A stretch of 15,021 nt of DNA from JAPUDQ01 sp039916485 (GTDB lineage: Bacteria; Patescibacteriota; Saccharimonadia; Saccharimonadales; Saccharimonadaceae). The notes beneath the pieces were generated by a model. That model was given only the letters and a program-made list of their open reading frames with translations. It ran no database searches and was not told the origin of the DNA. The stretch is from NCBI GenBank assembly GCA_039916485.1, contig JBDSLH010000040.1, positions 1 to 15,021 on the forward strand, written 5' to 3'. The position numbers and the translations under genes were made by a program. Position 1 is the stretch's first letter. The number at the start of each line of letters is the position of its first letter. This document shows, in pieces, positions 5,440-12,476 of the stretch.

Positions 5440-6624
5440 TTACTTTAATCGTTCCAGTGCAATAACAAATGCCGCTTCCTTCAATGAACAATCTTCCATA
5501 TCGGCCCGGCTCATAGCAGTTTGCATGGCCTCAGATAAAATTCGATCTAGTTCCTGATTTACTCGCTCTTCAGACCAGTGTTCACCAGATTTATTTTGCT
5601 TCCATTCGAGGTAACTCACGATTACTCCACCGGCATTTGCCAGCACATCAGGTATGACGGCGACGTCGCGAGATTCAAGTGCAATCAACGCTTCATCATC
5701 TACGGGTCCGTTGGCTAGCTCGAGTACCGCTGAGGCTTTTATTTGAGCCTGATTGTCTTCATCAACGACATCTCCGAGTGCTGCAAGTACCAGCACGTCA
5801 CATTCAACGCTGATGATATCCTCACTCTCACCTGCAGCAATCCCGAGCTCATCGATAACAGTTCGTGAAAATGTTTTATCTGCAAACGATATGCCGTCTG
5901 GATCAACGACCATTTTACGAGAATTAGCGACTGCTACAACCGTCACACCGAGCTCACGCTCAGCGATTTGCGCAAAATAAAAGCCGACATTTCCAACTCC
6001 CTGGATAGCAACAGTTACGTCTGTTGTATCGATATTATTCGTACGGCAATATTCACGAAGTGCAATCACACCACCACGACCAGTCGCTTCGATACGACCT
6101 TCAGATCCACCATTTTTGATGGATTTCCCTGTAAAGCTTGCTCTACTTGTATCTCCTGTTAGCTGCTCGTATTCATCAACCATCCAGTCGATAATAGCTC
6201 CATCTGTATTGACGTCTGGCGCTGGAACATCGATATCAGGTCCGATATGCTTCTCAAGCGCTTTGACATAGGCTCTCGCTACTTTTTCGATATGGGCATC
6301 ATCGTGTTCTCGTGGGTCAAAAGCAACACCACCTTTACCACCACCCATTGGGATATCCACAGCAGCTGATTTGATGCTCATCAGTGTCGCAAGAGCGCGA
6401 ACTTCGGAATTATCTACATGTGGATGAAACCGAATGCCACCTTTAAATGGCCCACGCTTGCGGCTGTGTTGTACACGGTACGCATGGTGCGTTACATCAT
6501 CGACTGTTATCTCAAAATGATGTTCGGCTTCTGGTTCGATCAGTTTATCAATATCGGCTTCGCTCCATCCGAGACGAGCACCACTTCGACGCAATAGCTC
6601 CACTGCACTTTCAAGCATTGTCAT
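5440..6624 (-). CDS. gdhA: Glutamate dehydrogenase
   Basis: This enzyme interconverts glutamate with 2-oxoglutarate plus ammonia using NAD(H) or NADP(H). It is 394 residues, slightly short for the family. The substrate and catalytic residues align well: K61 in KGGIRF, K85 in MSIKSA, K97 in the GGGKGG loop and D137 in DVPAPD. The Rossmann loop QGVGNVG is at 208-214. At the end of the second strand, where many NAD-dependent members have Asp (AVSDS), this protein has N234 followed by Ser-Arg, which may favour NADP; that is inference. ATG codons occur at 6624 and 6618. The region between this gene and the reductase upstream contains a hairpin and T run only one base from the first ATG (separate entry). 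An amino-acid dehydrogenase with another substrate is possible but the motifs fit glutamate. Confidence 0.92.
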   Translation of the reverse strand: MTMLESAVELLRRSGARLGWSEADIDKLIEPEAEHHFEITVDDVTHHAYRVQHSRKRGPFKGGIRFHPHVDNSEVRALATLMSIKSAAVDIPMGGGKGGVAFDPREHDDAHIEKVARAYVKALEKHIGPDIDVPAPDVNTDGAIIDWMVDEYEQLTGDTSRASFTGKSIKNGGSEGRIEATGRGGVIALREYCRTNNIDTTDVTVAIQGVGNVGFYFAQIAERELGVTVVAVANSRKMVVDPDGISFADKTFSRTVIDELGIAAGESEDIISVECDVLVLAALGDVVDEDNQAQIKASAVLELANGPVDDEALIALESRDVAVIPDVLANAGGVIVSYLEWKQNKSGEHWSEERVNQELDRILSEAMQTAMSRADMEDCSLKEAAFVIALERLK

Positions 6625-6655
6625 AAAAAATATCCCTCACTTATGTGAAGGATAT
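6625..6655 (-). terminator. Intrinsic terminator or attenuator at the gdh start
   Basis: On the minus strand ATATCCTTCAC-ATAA-GTGAGGGATAT (6655-6630) forms an 11-pair stem with one G-U pair and a four-base loop, followed by a run of T up to the gdh ATG. It can terminate the reductase transcript. It also contains the only Shine-Dalgarno-like sequence for gdh (GAGGG) inside its 3' arm, so folding would hide it. Confidence 0.6.
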
Positions 6656-6682
6656 TGTGCTCTTACTCAGACAAAAAAGCAA

Positions 6683-7267
6683 TTATGAACGTGCGGTTTT
6701 CAGCGCTTCTGTGTACCACAAGAGTTGCTCGAGTCCTGTTTCCAATTTCGCTTGAGCTTCTGATGTCGTATCGACAAGCGTACCCTCTTCATTAATAACT
6801 GGCTGCATGCCTGGATATCCAATTAGATTTGCTACAACAGGGGTTGTTACAAGTCCAATTTCAGACGCTATATTACGTAAATGCTCTGTTGCGCGGGCAC
6901 CGCCAACACCACCGTGAGACACGATCGTAGCGGCTTTTTTGTTTGTTTCAAATGCGATGTAATCGATCGCGTTTTTGAGTGATCCTGGGATTGAATGATT
7001 ATATTCTGGGGTGACAAATATATAACCGTCAGCCGCTGCAAGGGTATCGAGCCATTTTTTCACCGCACCTTCTGGTTTACGCTCCCTATTAAATTTTGGG
7101 CTGATAGCTTCGTCAAACATTGGCAAATCAAAATCTGCTAGATCAACTATCGCTATTTCTGCTTTATCTTCAATAACTAGTTCCGCCGTTTGGGCCACCC
7201 ATTTTGCGACCAACGGTGTCGATCGTCCTTGGCGCATACTACCACTAATGATTATAATTTTTGTCAT
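6683..7267 (-). CDS. NAD(P)H-dependent FMN reductase
   Basis: A 194-residue flavodoxin-like oxidoreductase of the NADPH-dependent FMN reductase family, which reduces FMN, quinones or azo compounds in the cytoplasm. The N-terminal phosphate loop GSMRQGRST (residues 9-17) binds FMN phosphate, and the family signature PEYNHSIPGSLKNAIDY is at 87-103. A glycine-rich loop SHGGVGGARA follows at about 117-126. AAGGGG precedes the ATG by seven bases, so this message has a leader. It is divergent from an HxlR-type regulator across 73 bases containing two inverted repeats, an arrangement that usually means the regulator controls the reductase. True substrate unknown. Confidence 0.92.
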   Translation of the reverse strand: MTKIIIISGSMRQGRSTPLVAKWVAQTAELVIEDKAEIAIVDLADFDLPMFDEAISPKFNRERKPEGAVKKWLDTLAAADGYIFVTPEYNHSIPGSLKNAIDYIAFETNKKAATIVSHGGVGGARATEHLRNIASEIGLVTTPVVANLIGYPGMQPVINEEGTLVDTTSEAQAKLETGLEQLLWYTEALKTARS

Positions 7268-7280
7268 TCTATTTCCCCTT

Positions 7281-7297
7281 TGCTATACTATGTATAG
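7281..7297. promoter_or_regulatory. Inverted repeat overlapping a promoter between reductase and hxlR-type gene
   Basis: CTATAC-TAT-GTATAG (7283-7297) is a perfect six-base inverted repeat with a three-base centre. It overlaps an extended -10 TGCTATACT (7281-7289) on the plus strand and -10-like sequences on the minus strand. It is a likely operator for the adjacent regulator; binding is inferred from position. Confidence 0.5.
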
Positions 7298-7312
7298 TAC
7301 CTAGTGTACGTA

Positions 7313-7337
7313 AATTACTATAAAAAGTAAAGTAATT
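7313..7337. promoter_or_regulatory. Second inverted repeat near the hxlR-type start
   Basis: AATTACT (7313-7319) and AGTAATT (7331-7337) form a seven-base inverted repeat with an 11-base centre. A possible -10 for a leaderless hxlR message, TAAAGT (7328-7333), ends seven bases before the ATG and lies inside this repeat, which would allow autoregulation. Confidence 0.4.
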
Positions 7338-7340
7338 ATT

Positions 7341-7655
7341 ATGAATGACCCAGATTGCGTCAAAGTAGCTGCCGAAATCATTGGTAACAAATGGACAGCA
7401 TTAATCTTGCGCGAACTTAGTGTGAACCCGCAACGATTCTGCGAGCTCGAACGCTCCCTCCCAGATATCAACCCTCGTACACTAACAAAACGTCTCGATG
7501 ACTTACACGCCGCCAACATAATCGTCCACACCGAAGATACCGGATATAGTGCGTATACGCTCACACCAAAAGGCCGTGATCTAATACCGATTTTAGAAAA
7601 AATGGCAGATTGGGGTCAAAAATACCCCCGTGATCCATCCTGGAATGTTGCTTAG
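7341..7655 (+). CDS. HxlR-family winged-helix regulator
   Basis: A 104-residue transcription factor of the HxlR/MarR-like group, with the family core IIGNKWTALILREL (13-26), the recognition region INPRTLTKRLDDL (43-55) and the wing and C-terminal part TGYSAYTLTPKGRDL (67-81). Cysteine C6 lies just before the first helix, the position used by redox-sensing members such as YodB of Bacillus; a second cysteine is C34. With a flavin reductase next door and divergent, a thiol-based sensor of quinones or diamide-like stress is a reasonable inference by analogy with YodB and its azoreductase target. No Shine-Dalgarno is present. Its stop is two bases from the mscL stop on the other strand. Confidence 0.9.
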   Translation: MNDPDCVKVAAEIIGNKWTALILRELSVNPQRFCELERSLPDINPRTLTKRLDDLHAANIIVHTEDTGYSAYTLTPKGRDLIPILEKMADWGQKYPRDPSWNVA

Positions 7656-7657
7656 AT

Positions 7658-8107
7658 TTATTTGTCTTTTTTGCGATCAACTCGATCGAGCTTCAGCATA
7701 TGCACAAAAGCGTAGACGACTGCTGCGACAGCAAGTAGTGTGATAAGTGAGCTCACAAATGCACCCCACCCAAATTGTGCTTCACGTCCTGCAATATTGA
7801 CGCCGAAGGTCGCTGACTGGAGACCTGACTGAGAACCAACTAACAATTGTACGAGCGGGTCGATAAATGAACGCACGAGTACTTTGACCGTATCCCCTGC
7901 TGCAGTACCAATAGCAAGACCTACTGCGAGGCCGACAACACCTTGTTCGCGGATAAAGTTTAAAAATCCATCGGCGTGGCCCTTGGTAACAGCACTAGCT
8001 TTTGCTTTGGCGGCAGAGGCCTTCGCAGCTGCTGCGGCGCGTTTTGCTTCGGTAGCACTTGCTGCCGCCTTTAGTTTTGATTTCTCAACCGTTGATTTTG
8101 TAGCCAT
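7658..8107 (-). CDS. mscL: MscL-family mechanosensitive channel with Ala/Lys-rich extension
   Basis: A large-conductance mechanosensitive channel that opens under membrane tension to release solutes on osmotic downshock. The family core begins at FLNFIREQGVVGLAVGLAIG (residues 48-67), continuing with the pore-lining first membrane helix to about 90, a short periplasmic loop (91-111) and a second helix at about 112-138, ending in a charged tail (DRVDRKKDK). Unusually, about 45 residues precede the core, rich in Ala and Lys with almost no hydrophobic anchor; this would be a cytoplasmic helix or coiled coil in the pentamer. The start is well supported: TAAGGAG lies five bases before the ATG at 8107, one of the best Shine-Dalgarno sequences in the window. 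Confidence 0.88.
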   Translation of the reverse strand: MATKSTVEKSKLKAAASATEAKRAAAAAKASAAKAKASAVTKGHADGFLNFIREQGVVGLAVGLAIGTAAGDTVKVLVRSFIDPLVQLLVGSQSGLQSATFGVNIAGREAQFGWGAFVSSLITLLAVAAVVYAFVHMLKLDRVDRKKDK

Positions 8108-8139
8108 GATAACTCCTTACCACCCCTTGTAATGGATTA

Positions 8140-8148
8140 ATCATATCA
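8140..8148 (-). promoter_or_regulatory. Extended -10 of mscL
   Basis: TGATATGAT on the minus strand lies in the 73-base gap between argS and mscL, leaving a leader of about 25 bases with a canonical Shine-Dalgarno. It indicates that mscL can be transcribed separately from argS. Confidence 0.5.
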
Positions 8149-8180
8149 TTGATATCCTCAATCACCCTATGGCTTGGCAT

Positions 8181-9818
8181 CTATAGTGTTTTGGGGGCTG
8201 GTATTCCAAGAAGCCCTAACCCGTCAGCAAGCGTATCTCGATACGTCTCTACCAGCCACAGTCGTACAGACTCGCGATCGTCACTAATCACGCGATTCTT
8301 TTCATAAAATCGATTAAACTCTTGGGATAATTCATACAGATAATTACAAATATGATGCGGCATGAGTTCTTGTGTCGCCCGTTCAACTACATCGCTATAT
8401 TCGGTCACCTTACGGAGCAACAACCGCTCATCTGGTTGGAATGAACAGTCCGTAGGTTGTTCAATGGTAACAGTACTTTTAGCCAAAATTGAACAAGCAC
8501 GAGCATGAGCATATTGCAGATACGGGCCACTGTTCCCCTGGATACTAACAGATTCGTTGACATCGAAAATTACATCTCCACCAACACGTACTTTCAAAAA
8601 TGCATAGCGCAGAGCACCCATAGCTACATCGTCTCTGACTGTGCCTCCTCGGTCATTCATGGCGTCTACAATCTGATCAAATAACCAAGAAATTTCTATA
8701 ACATCTCCCGTTCGGGAGCTCATTTTACCTGTTGATAGCTTGACGGTACCGTGAGATATATTGACCGTTACGCCGTCTTCTCCAGGGTAGATTTGAGCAG
8801 CTGCAGCCAATAGCCCTTTGAAGTAGGCTTTTTGCTCTTCTGCAGTAACTATATAACTTATATCAGGGTGATATTGCTCACGTTTCAGCGCGATCAAGCC
8901 AACATCGCGTGCTCCATAAAGTCCGAGCCCATTACTAGCAACAAATACATTGTCAAAGCCTCCATAATCAGATCCGCGGAAAATTAGTGCACCGTCACTC
9001 TCTTCAAAAACTTCAGGTGTGTGATCACGTACAATCTGTACTCCTCGCGCATCAGCGTCGCTTTCGAGAAACTTTTTCTCAACTGGTTTGTTGCCAAGTC
9101 GTGCCATGTTGAGGGCAATTTCTTCAAAACTCCAGTCAAAGATCGTGTCATACACATGCGCATACGTCGGGTCTTGTCTGGTAAACGATTGCTTCGCAAG
9201 CTCATCTATTACAGGTTTAGCTGCTTCATCTTCTTTATAGGCCCGTGATCCTTCGGCATACATTCGGCTCATGAAAGAGTTTCGTTCGTCAGTACTAACC
9301 TCTTCCAGCTTTTTAACGTCACCATCGATATAACGAAGTAACGCATACATGCTCCGTCCGACATGCGCACCAATATCGCCATGATAGCTCACACGATATA
9401 CATGATTTCCCTCTCGTTCGATAAGATTTGCTATCGTATCAGCAATAATCGCGTTGTATGCATGACCGATGTGCATAGCTTTAAAAGGGTTCGGGTTGTT
9501 CGTCTCTATAACGACTGTTTTATCTGAATTCATTGGGTGTGTATCGAGCATGGACACTAACACAGAATCTGTTAGTGTGATGTTCAAAAACCCAGGACCG
9601 GCAACTGACACGTCTTTGACCTCATCTAGTTCCGTAAGCATTTCAGCTAATTCCTCAGCAATCTCACGAGGATTTTTCTGGAGTGGTTTTGCAAGTTGCA
9701 TGGCCACGTTACTACTGACGTCTCCAAATTGTGGCTCAGGTCGTGAAACAATCGGTTCAATCTCTTGGCCATAGTGCTGGGATACGAGCTCACGGATAGA
9801 TTGCTGAATATTCTGCAT
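8181..9818 (-). CDS. argS: Arginine--tRNA ligase
   Basis: A class I aminoacyl-tRNA synthetase that charges tRNA-Arg. It has 545 residues from the ATG at 9818, normal for bacterial ArgRS. The N-terminal Add1-type domain (FGDVSSNVAMQLAKPLQKNP) is followed by the HIGH signature at 116-119 (NPFKAMHIGHAYNA), the KMSKS-equivalent GKMSSRTGDV with K365, and a C-terminal anticodon-binding helical domain ending in LLGIPAPKTL. The frame stays open well upstream (to 9989) but I choose 9818 because the protein matches the family from MQNIQQSI onward and an extended -10 lies seven bases before it. It is divergent from the fused sucCD gene with only 59 bases between start codons. Confidence 0.96.
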   Translation of the reverse strand: MQNIQQSIRELVSQHYGQEIEPIVSRPEPQFGDVSSNVAMQLAKPLQKNPREIAEELAEMLTELDEVKDVSVAGPGFLNITLTDSVLVSMLDTHPMNSDKTVVIETNNPNPFKAMHIGHAYNAIIADTIANLIEREGNHVYRVSYHGDIGAHVGRSMYALLRYIDGDVKKLEEVSTDERNSFMSRMYAEGSRAYKEDEAAKPVIDELAKQSFTRQDPTYAHVYDTIFDWSFEEIALNMARLGNKPVEKKFLESDADARGVQIVRDHTPEVFEESDGALIFRGSDYGGFDNVFVASNGLGLYGARDVGLIALKREQYHPDISYIVTAEEQKAYFKGLLAAAAQIYPGEDGVTVNISHGTVKLSTGKMSSRTGDVIEISWLFDQIVDAMNDRGGTVRDDVAMGALRYAFLKVRVGGDVIFDVNESVSIQGNSGPYLQYAHARACSILAKSTVTIEQPTDCSFQPDERLLLRKVTEYSDVVERATQELMPHHICNYLYELSQEFNRFYEKNRVISDDRESVRLWLVETYRDTLADGLGLLGIPAPKTL

Positions 9819-9825
9819 ACGCACT

Positions 9826-9834
9826 AGTATAGCA
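9826..9834 (-). promoter_or_regulatory. Extended -10 of argS, leaderless type
   Basis: TGCTATACT on the minus strand, seven bases before the argS ATG. No Shine-Dalgarno is present. The site decides the start codon. Confidence 0.6.
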
Positions 9835-9864
9835 GTGCTGTCACAGAGGTGAAAACTTCTGACG

Positions 9865-9870
9865 TATACT
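9865..9870 (+). promoter_or_regulatory. -10 box of fused sucCD, leaderless type
   Basis: TATACT followed by seven bases and the ATG at 9878, the same hexamer and spacing as at the divergent argS start. No Shine-Dalgarno lies between. Confidence 0.6.
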
Positions 9871-9877
9871 AGATAGT

Positions 9878-11857
9878 ATGCAATTACTCGAACACCAGGC
9901 CAAAGACCTCTTAAAAAATGTCGGTATCGCGATACCATCCGGCATCCTCGCTCATAATGTCTCTGATATTGACCCATCTGATCTGACATTCCCTGTTGTG
10001 ATCAAAAGCCAAGTGCCTATCGGCGGACGCGGCAAGCTTGGTGGCGTACGATTAGTCACATCTATCGATGATTTTCCTGCAACATTTTCTGAGGTCAAAG
10101 TGCTTGAAATAAAGGGTTATACACCAGAGTCCATCTTGATCGAAGATGCTATCGATATTGACCGCGAGCTCTATCTCGCACTTCGACTCAACCGTGACGC
10201 ACGACGAATCGATGTAATCGCTTCGTCGAATGGTGGCGTAGAGATTGAGTCACAAACGTCATCAATAGTAAGCATGCCGTACGATCAAATCTCATATGAT
10301 GATATTTCTGCAACGCTGGGTGTTAAGTCTAATGATATCAAACCGCTTATTGAAGCATTATATGAATGCATGGTGAGCAATGATCTTCTACTGCTAGAGG
10401 TGAACCCTCTTGTGGTAACGACCGATAATGCTCTGATCGCCGCCGATGCAAAGTGCTTGCTCGATGATAACGCTCTGTTTAAACATTCTGATTATGCCAA
10501 TCAAGCAGTTTCATCAAGCGTTATGCCACTTGGCGGCACTATAGGTGTCATCGCCAATGGTGCTGGAATGGCCATGAGCACTATGGACACTATTTATGCA
10601 GCCGGTGGAAAGCCTGCGAACTTCCTCGATATTGGCGGCGGCACTGGTGAAGACGTTTTCATTAAATATTTACGTGAAATTACGACTATTCCTGGCATCA
10701 CAAGCATAATCATCAATATTTTTGCTGGCATTACCCGTTGTGATGACATTGCACGCGGAATTATTGCCGCCCAATCACAAATCTCTGATCTTGTCCCGCT
10801 CTACATCCGACTCGAAGGCACACGTAAAGATGAAGCAGCAAAACTCCTTGACCAAGCCGGAATCCGTATGGAAACCAGTCTTGCCTCATGTGTTCAGCTC
10901 GCAATTGGAAGTACTTTGGAAGGGGATGTGAGCAAAGCTCAGCCAAACGCCACGGGAGCGCAGCCCCGTAAAGTGGCCCCTGAGAAAGAAGTTCCGATTG
11001 CAGAGCTGTTCTTTAACACCCCTACTATCGTCCAAGGGATTACGGGACACCATGGCAGTTTTCATGCTAAAGGCATGCGAGATGCGGGTACAGAGATAGT
11101 TGCCGGCATCACTCCTGGTAAAGGCGGCCAGTATGTCGATGGAATTCGTGTATATAACACCGTTAAAGAAGCAGTCAATGCTCATCAAGCAACCGCAAGC
11201 GTGATCTTTGTTCCGCCAGCTTTTGCAAAAGCAGCTATGATTGAAGCTATCGACGCAGGCATTACACTGATCGTCTGTATTACCGAAGGAATTCCTGTCC
11301 ATGATATGCTCGCTGTTCAGCAATACGCACAGCAAAAGCACGTCACGATTCTTGGTCCTAACTGCCCCGGTCTAATCGTACCGGGCAGCCACAAGCTTGG
11401 TATTATCGCTGCGCATATTACAACACCCGGGAGTGCCGCGATCATCTCTCGCTCCGGTACACTCACGTATGAACTTGCTGACGCTCTGACGAAAAAGGGT
11501 ATCGGCCAACGGATCGTATTGGGCATCGGTGGTGACCCAGTCCAAGGTATGAGCTTTACTGAAGCACTCGCACTTTGCGAAGCTGACCCTGAGATAGATC
11601 AGATCATCATGGTTGGAGAAATTGGTGGTACATCAGAGCAACAAGCAGCGGATTACATCAAAGAGCAGGTGTCCAAACCCGTTCATGGCCTCGTCGTTGG
11701 CCATTCACTCCCTGCTGGTCAACAGTTCGGCCACGCAGGTGCCATCGTCGGTGGTCTCGGGGAATCAGCAAAAGAGAAGACAGAGTATATGGCAAATCAT
11801 GGTATTATCATGAGCCAAACACTTGATAACTTAATCACATCATTGAGTCAGGACTAA
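9878..11857 (+). CDS. sucCD: Fused succinyl-CoA synthetase, beta and alpha chains
   Basis: One 659-residue chain contains both subunits of succinyl-CoA synthetase (CoA ester + ADP + Pi to acid + CoA + ATP), normally two proteins. Residues 1-349 are SucC: the ATP-grasp start (LLEHQAKDLLKNVGI, GGRGKLGGV), the metal-binding EVNPLVV, and the CoA-ligase part NFLDIGGG and NIFAGITRCDDIA. A linker of about 23 residues follows, rich in Ala, Pro, Lys and Glu. The remainder is SucD: TPTIVQGITGHHGSFH, GPNCPGL, VGEIGGTSE and the phosphohistidine H619 in FGHAGAIVGG. All key residues are present, so it should be active. The order is beta-alpha, opposite to acetate-CoA ligase (ADP-forming) alpha-beta fusions, and it is far shorter than ATP-citrate lyase. 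Substrate could be succinyl-CoA or another acyl-CoA; in a cell without a complete citric acid cycle it may serve substrate-level ATP formation. Confidence 0.93.
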   Translation: MQLLEHQAKDLLKNVGIAIPSGILAHNVSDIDPSDLTFPVVIKSQVPIGGRGKLGGVRLVTSIDDFPATFSEVKVLEIKGYTPESILIEDAIDIDRELYLALRLNRDARRIDVIASSNGGVEIESQTSSIVSMPYDQISYDDISATLGVKSNDIKPLIEALYECMVSNDLLLLEVNPLVVTTDNALIAADAKCLLDDNALFKHSDYANQAVSSSVMPLGGTIGVIANGAGMAMSTMDTIYAAGGKPANFLDIGGGTGEDVFIKYLREITTIPGITSIIINIFAGITRCDDIARGIIAAQSQISDLVPLYIRLEGTRKDEAAKLLDQAGIRMETSLASCVQLAIGSTLEGDVSKAQPNATGAQPRKVAPEKEVPIAELFFNTPTIVQGITGHHGSFHAKGMRDAGTEIVAGITPGKGGQYVDGIRVYNTVKEAVNAHQATASVIFVPPAFAKAAMIEAIDAGITLIVCITEGIPVHDMLAVQQYAQQKHVTILGPNCPGLIVPGSHKLGIIAAHITTPGSAAIISRSGTLTYELADALTKKGIGQRIVLGIGGDPVQGMSFTEALALCEADPEIDQIIMVGEIGGTSEQQAADYIKEQVSKPVHGLVVGHSLPAGQQFGHAGAIVGGLGESAKEKTEYMANHGIIMSQTLDNLITSLSQD

Positions 11858-11870
11858 GGAAACTATATCT

Positions 11871-12476
11871 ATGAACACACAACAAATTAAACCAAGTAAC
11901 CAGGCGTCCGTAGCAAGTGTTACGCTCAAAGTCCTTGCACTTATCGCTAGGGTTACATCATATACGCCATACATACTATTTATCATCTTTAGCACGGTCC
12001 AGGCGTTAATGTGCCTGGCTCTACTAGTAGACGATGGAGTGAGTGTATCTGGTGTTATATTTTTAATACTCATGCTCCTGTTGCGTGCGCCTCTCCTGAT
12101 AACAGGAGGAAGCTTGGATATGACCACTTCAATGGCTACATCTGACATTGCCATTTCGATTGGGTTCTGGCTAATTGTGATCACTGTTTGTGACCTGCTG
12201 ATTAGAAAACGACGACATAAACGCCTTATAGACACAACTCCCCAGAAATGGTTACACAGAAAAACCCTGTTAATTTACACCGCTATATATCTGGTCTCCA
12301 CAACTATCATGTTGATTTCGCAGCCCGATATGGGTGAGACGCTAGTTGTACAAATCCTCTTTTATGTCTTTGGCCTCATCTGCTACATCATATATCGCAG
12401 TATCAACTTGCTTGCACGCGCAATATTTGTAAAAAGCCAGCAGTTGGTACAAACGGGTACTACTTCAAAGCCTTAA
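11871..12476 (+). CDS. Membrane protein with about five helices, unknown function
   Basis: A 201-residue protein I cannot assign to a family. Hydrophobic segments lie at about 33-53, 60-79, 92-111, 133-150 and 157-177, with a strongly basic loop between the third and fourth (IRKRRHKRL, 111-119) that should be cytoplasmic. No catalytic motif is visible. TAAGGA, starting at the sucCD stop codon, precedes the ATG by about ten bases, so it is probably translated from the sucCD transcript. Its last 17 bases overlap the end of pyrG on the opposite strand. Codon pattern and hydrophobic structure support a real gene; function unknown. Confidence 0.78.
   Translation: MNTQQIKPSNQASVASVTLKVLALIARVTSYTPYILFIIFSTVQALMCLALLVDDGVSVSGVIFLILMLLLRAPLLITGGSLDMTTSMATSDIAISIGFWLIVITVCDLLIRKRRHKRLIDTTPQKWLHRKTLLIYTAIYLVSTTIMLISQPDMGETLVVQILFYVFGLICYIIYRSINLLARAIFVKSQQLVQTGTTSKP

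Noticed and set aside
9819..9989. 57-codon N-terminal extension of argS
   Set aside because: It would read through the sucCD start and both divergent promoters, and the ArgRS family match begins at MQNIQQSI (9818).
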